Below are positions 40,352-40,777 of a DNA stretch of 40,777 nucleotides, one piece after another; position 1 is the stretch's first letter, and every line of letters begins with the position of its first letter. Position numbers and translations under genes: made by a program. The DNA comes from DASPUH01 sp035622975 (GTDB lineage: Bacteria; Chloroflexota; Limnocylindria; Limnocylindrales; CSP1-4). The stretch covers positions 1-40,777 of the forward strand of contig DASPUH010000035.1 of NCBI GenBank assembly GCA_035622975.1, given 5' to 3'. The notes beneath the pieces were generated by a model. The model saw nothing but the letters and a program-made list of their open reading frames with translations. It did no database searches and had not been told where the DNA came from.

Positions 40352-40777
40352 TTACCACTCGCCCTTGAGGGCCTCGACCTCCTCGGCGGTGGCGGGCCGC
40401 TCCGACGCCCCTTCGGCCGCGGCCTCCATCCAGGCCTCGTGGTGGGTCGCCTGCAGGTACCACACCAGAAGGAGCCCGGCGATGAACCAGACGCCGACGA
40501 AGATCACGGCGTAGTTGAACGGCGCCGACGGCAGGGCCCAGGCGCTCGGCTGGAACGCCAGCGGGGTGCCGCCGATGATGTTGAGGGAGAACAGCAGCAC
40601 GACCACCATGCCGAGGGTCGACAGCAGCGGGAAGAGCCCATGCATGAGCCAGCTGAACTCGCTCTTGCGCTCCCGTCGGTACAGCATGTAGGCGGCGATG
40701 TTGCCCATGGTGTAGATGATCAGGACGACGTACCCGATCATGTAGCCGTCGATGTAGTACTGGTTCTGGTACGCCGT
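40352..40777 (-). CDS. APC-family amino acid permease, C-terminal part (5' end beyond window)
   Basis: The frame is open to the right edge; at least 141 residues of the C-terminus are visible. Three hydrophobic helices follow one another (GYVVLIIYTMGNIAAYML, LLSTLGMVVVLLFSLNII, YAVIFVGVWFIAGLLLVWYL), separated by basic YRRERKSEFSW and a short loop, and the tail is acidic (PATAEEVEALKGEW). This order and spacing match the last helices of APC-superfamily permeases. The apparent start at 40741 is internal. Substrate cannot be told. Confidence 0.65.
   Translation of the reverse strand, partial: TAYQNQYYIDGYMIGYVVLIIYTMGNIAAYMLYRRERKSEFSWLMHGLFPLLSTLGMVVVLLFSLNIIGGTPLAFQPSAWALPSAPFNYAVIFVGVWFIAGLLLVWYLQATHHEAWMEAAAEGASERPATAEEVEALKGEW

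Noticed and set aside
1..40777. CRISPR arrays, insertion sequences, tRNA or rRNA genes
   Set aside because: No regularly spaced repeats, transposase motifs or tRNA/rRNA-like segments were seen on reading both strands.

Overview
The window is GC-rich, about 70% by eye, and gene-dense, with many ATGA stop/start overlaps and several GTG or TTG starts. It reads as a free-living bacterium. A Chloroflexota lineage fits best (high GC, group 3c-type [NiFe] hydrogenase with Hdr subunits, CarH-like regulator, DUF4397 and NEW3-domain exported proteins). No ribosomal or other taxonomic marker is present, so an actinobacterium is not strictly excluded. No tRNA, rRNA, CRISPR array, transposase or prophage gene was recognised.

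Layout. 1-2023: three hypothetical genes on the minus strand (a truncated protein with an internal duplication, a small soluble protein, a two-helix membrane protein), then 377 bp without a convincing gene. 2024-5389: a tightly overlapped minus-strand operon pyrR-pyrB-pyrC-PaaI-like thioesterase. 5496-8002: ECF sigma factor and membrane anti-sigma factor with a beta-propeller. 8144-9954: lipB and a GalT-like protein lacking the catalytic histidine. 10003-11274: secreted two-domain multicopper oxidase. 11291-14475: NEW3-domain exported protein with an ABC-2 exporter. 14733-17315: ChrA, a 46-residue membrane peptide, a CvpA-like protein and a SCO4226-like protein. 17299-20624: DinB-like protein and a large cyclase/ATPase/TPR protein. 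20815-25012: second ABC-2 exporter with a DUF378 protein, a CarH-type B12-binding MerR regulator and a DUF4397 surface protein, linked by shared promoter motifs. 25121-29236: MFS transporter, LysM-M23 peptidase, BNR-repeat lipoprotein. 29382-37718: hydrogenase/heterodisulfide reductase locus (hypC-hypA on plus; ACT-hdrC-hdrB-hdrA-mvhD-mvhG-mvhA-maturation protease on minus). 37908-40777: C39-like lipoprotein, a SelW-type selenoprotein, a mannose-6-phosphate-isomerase-like cupin and a truncated APC permease.

How the genes work together. The Mvh/Hdr operon encodes a complete cytosolic complex expected to oxidise H2 and pass electrons through MvhD and FAD-containing HdrA to HdrBC, in methanogens a flavin-based bifurcating machine. 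Its physiological disulfide or ferredoxin partner here is unknown. Dedicated HypA, HypC and an endopeptidase supply nickel-site maturation.

Two observations stand out. First, the gene at 38755-39048 is split by an in-frame TGA that makes a CxxU motif in a SelW-like thioredoxin-fold protein. A hairpin with a GGUCU apical loop follows immediately, as in a bacterial SECIS. Second, an identical 12-nt sequence including a consensus -35 box, together with several TGTCTGTC-type motifs, lies at the promoters on both sides of the CarH-like gene. This suggests one B12/light-responsive regulon covering the regulator, the DUF4397 protein and the DUF378-ABC operon.
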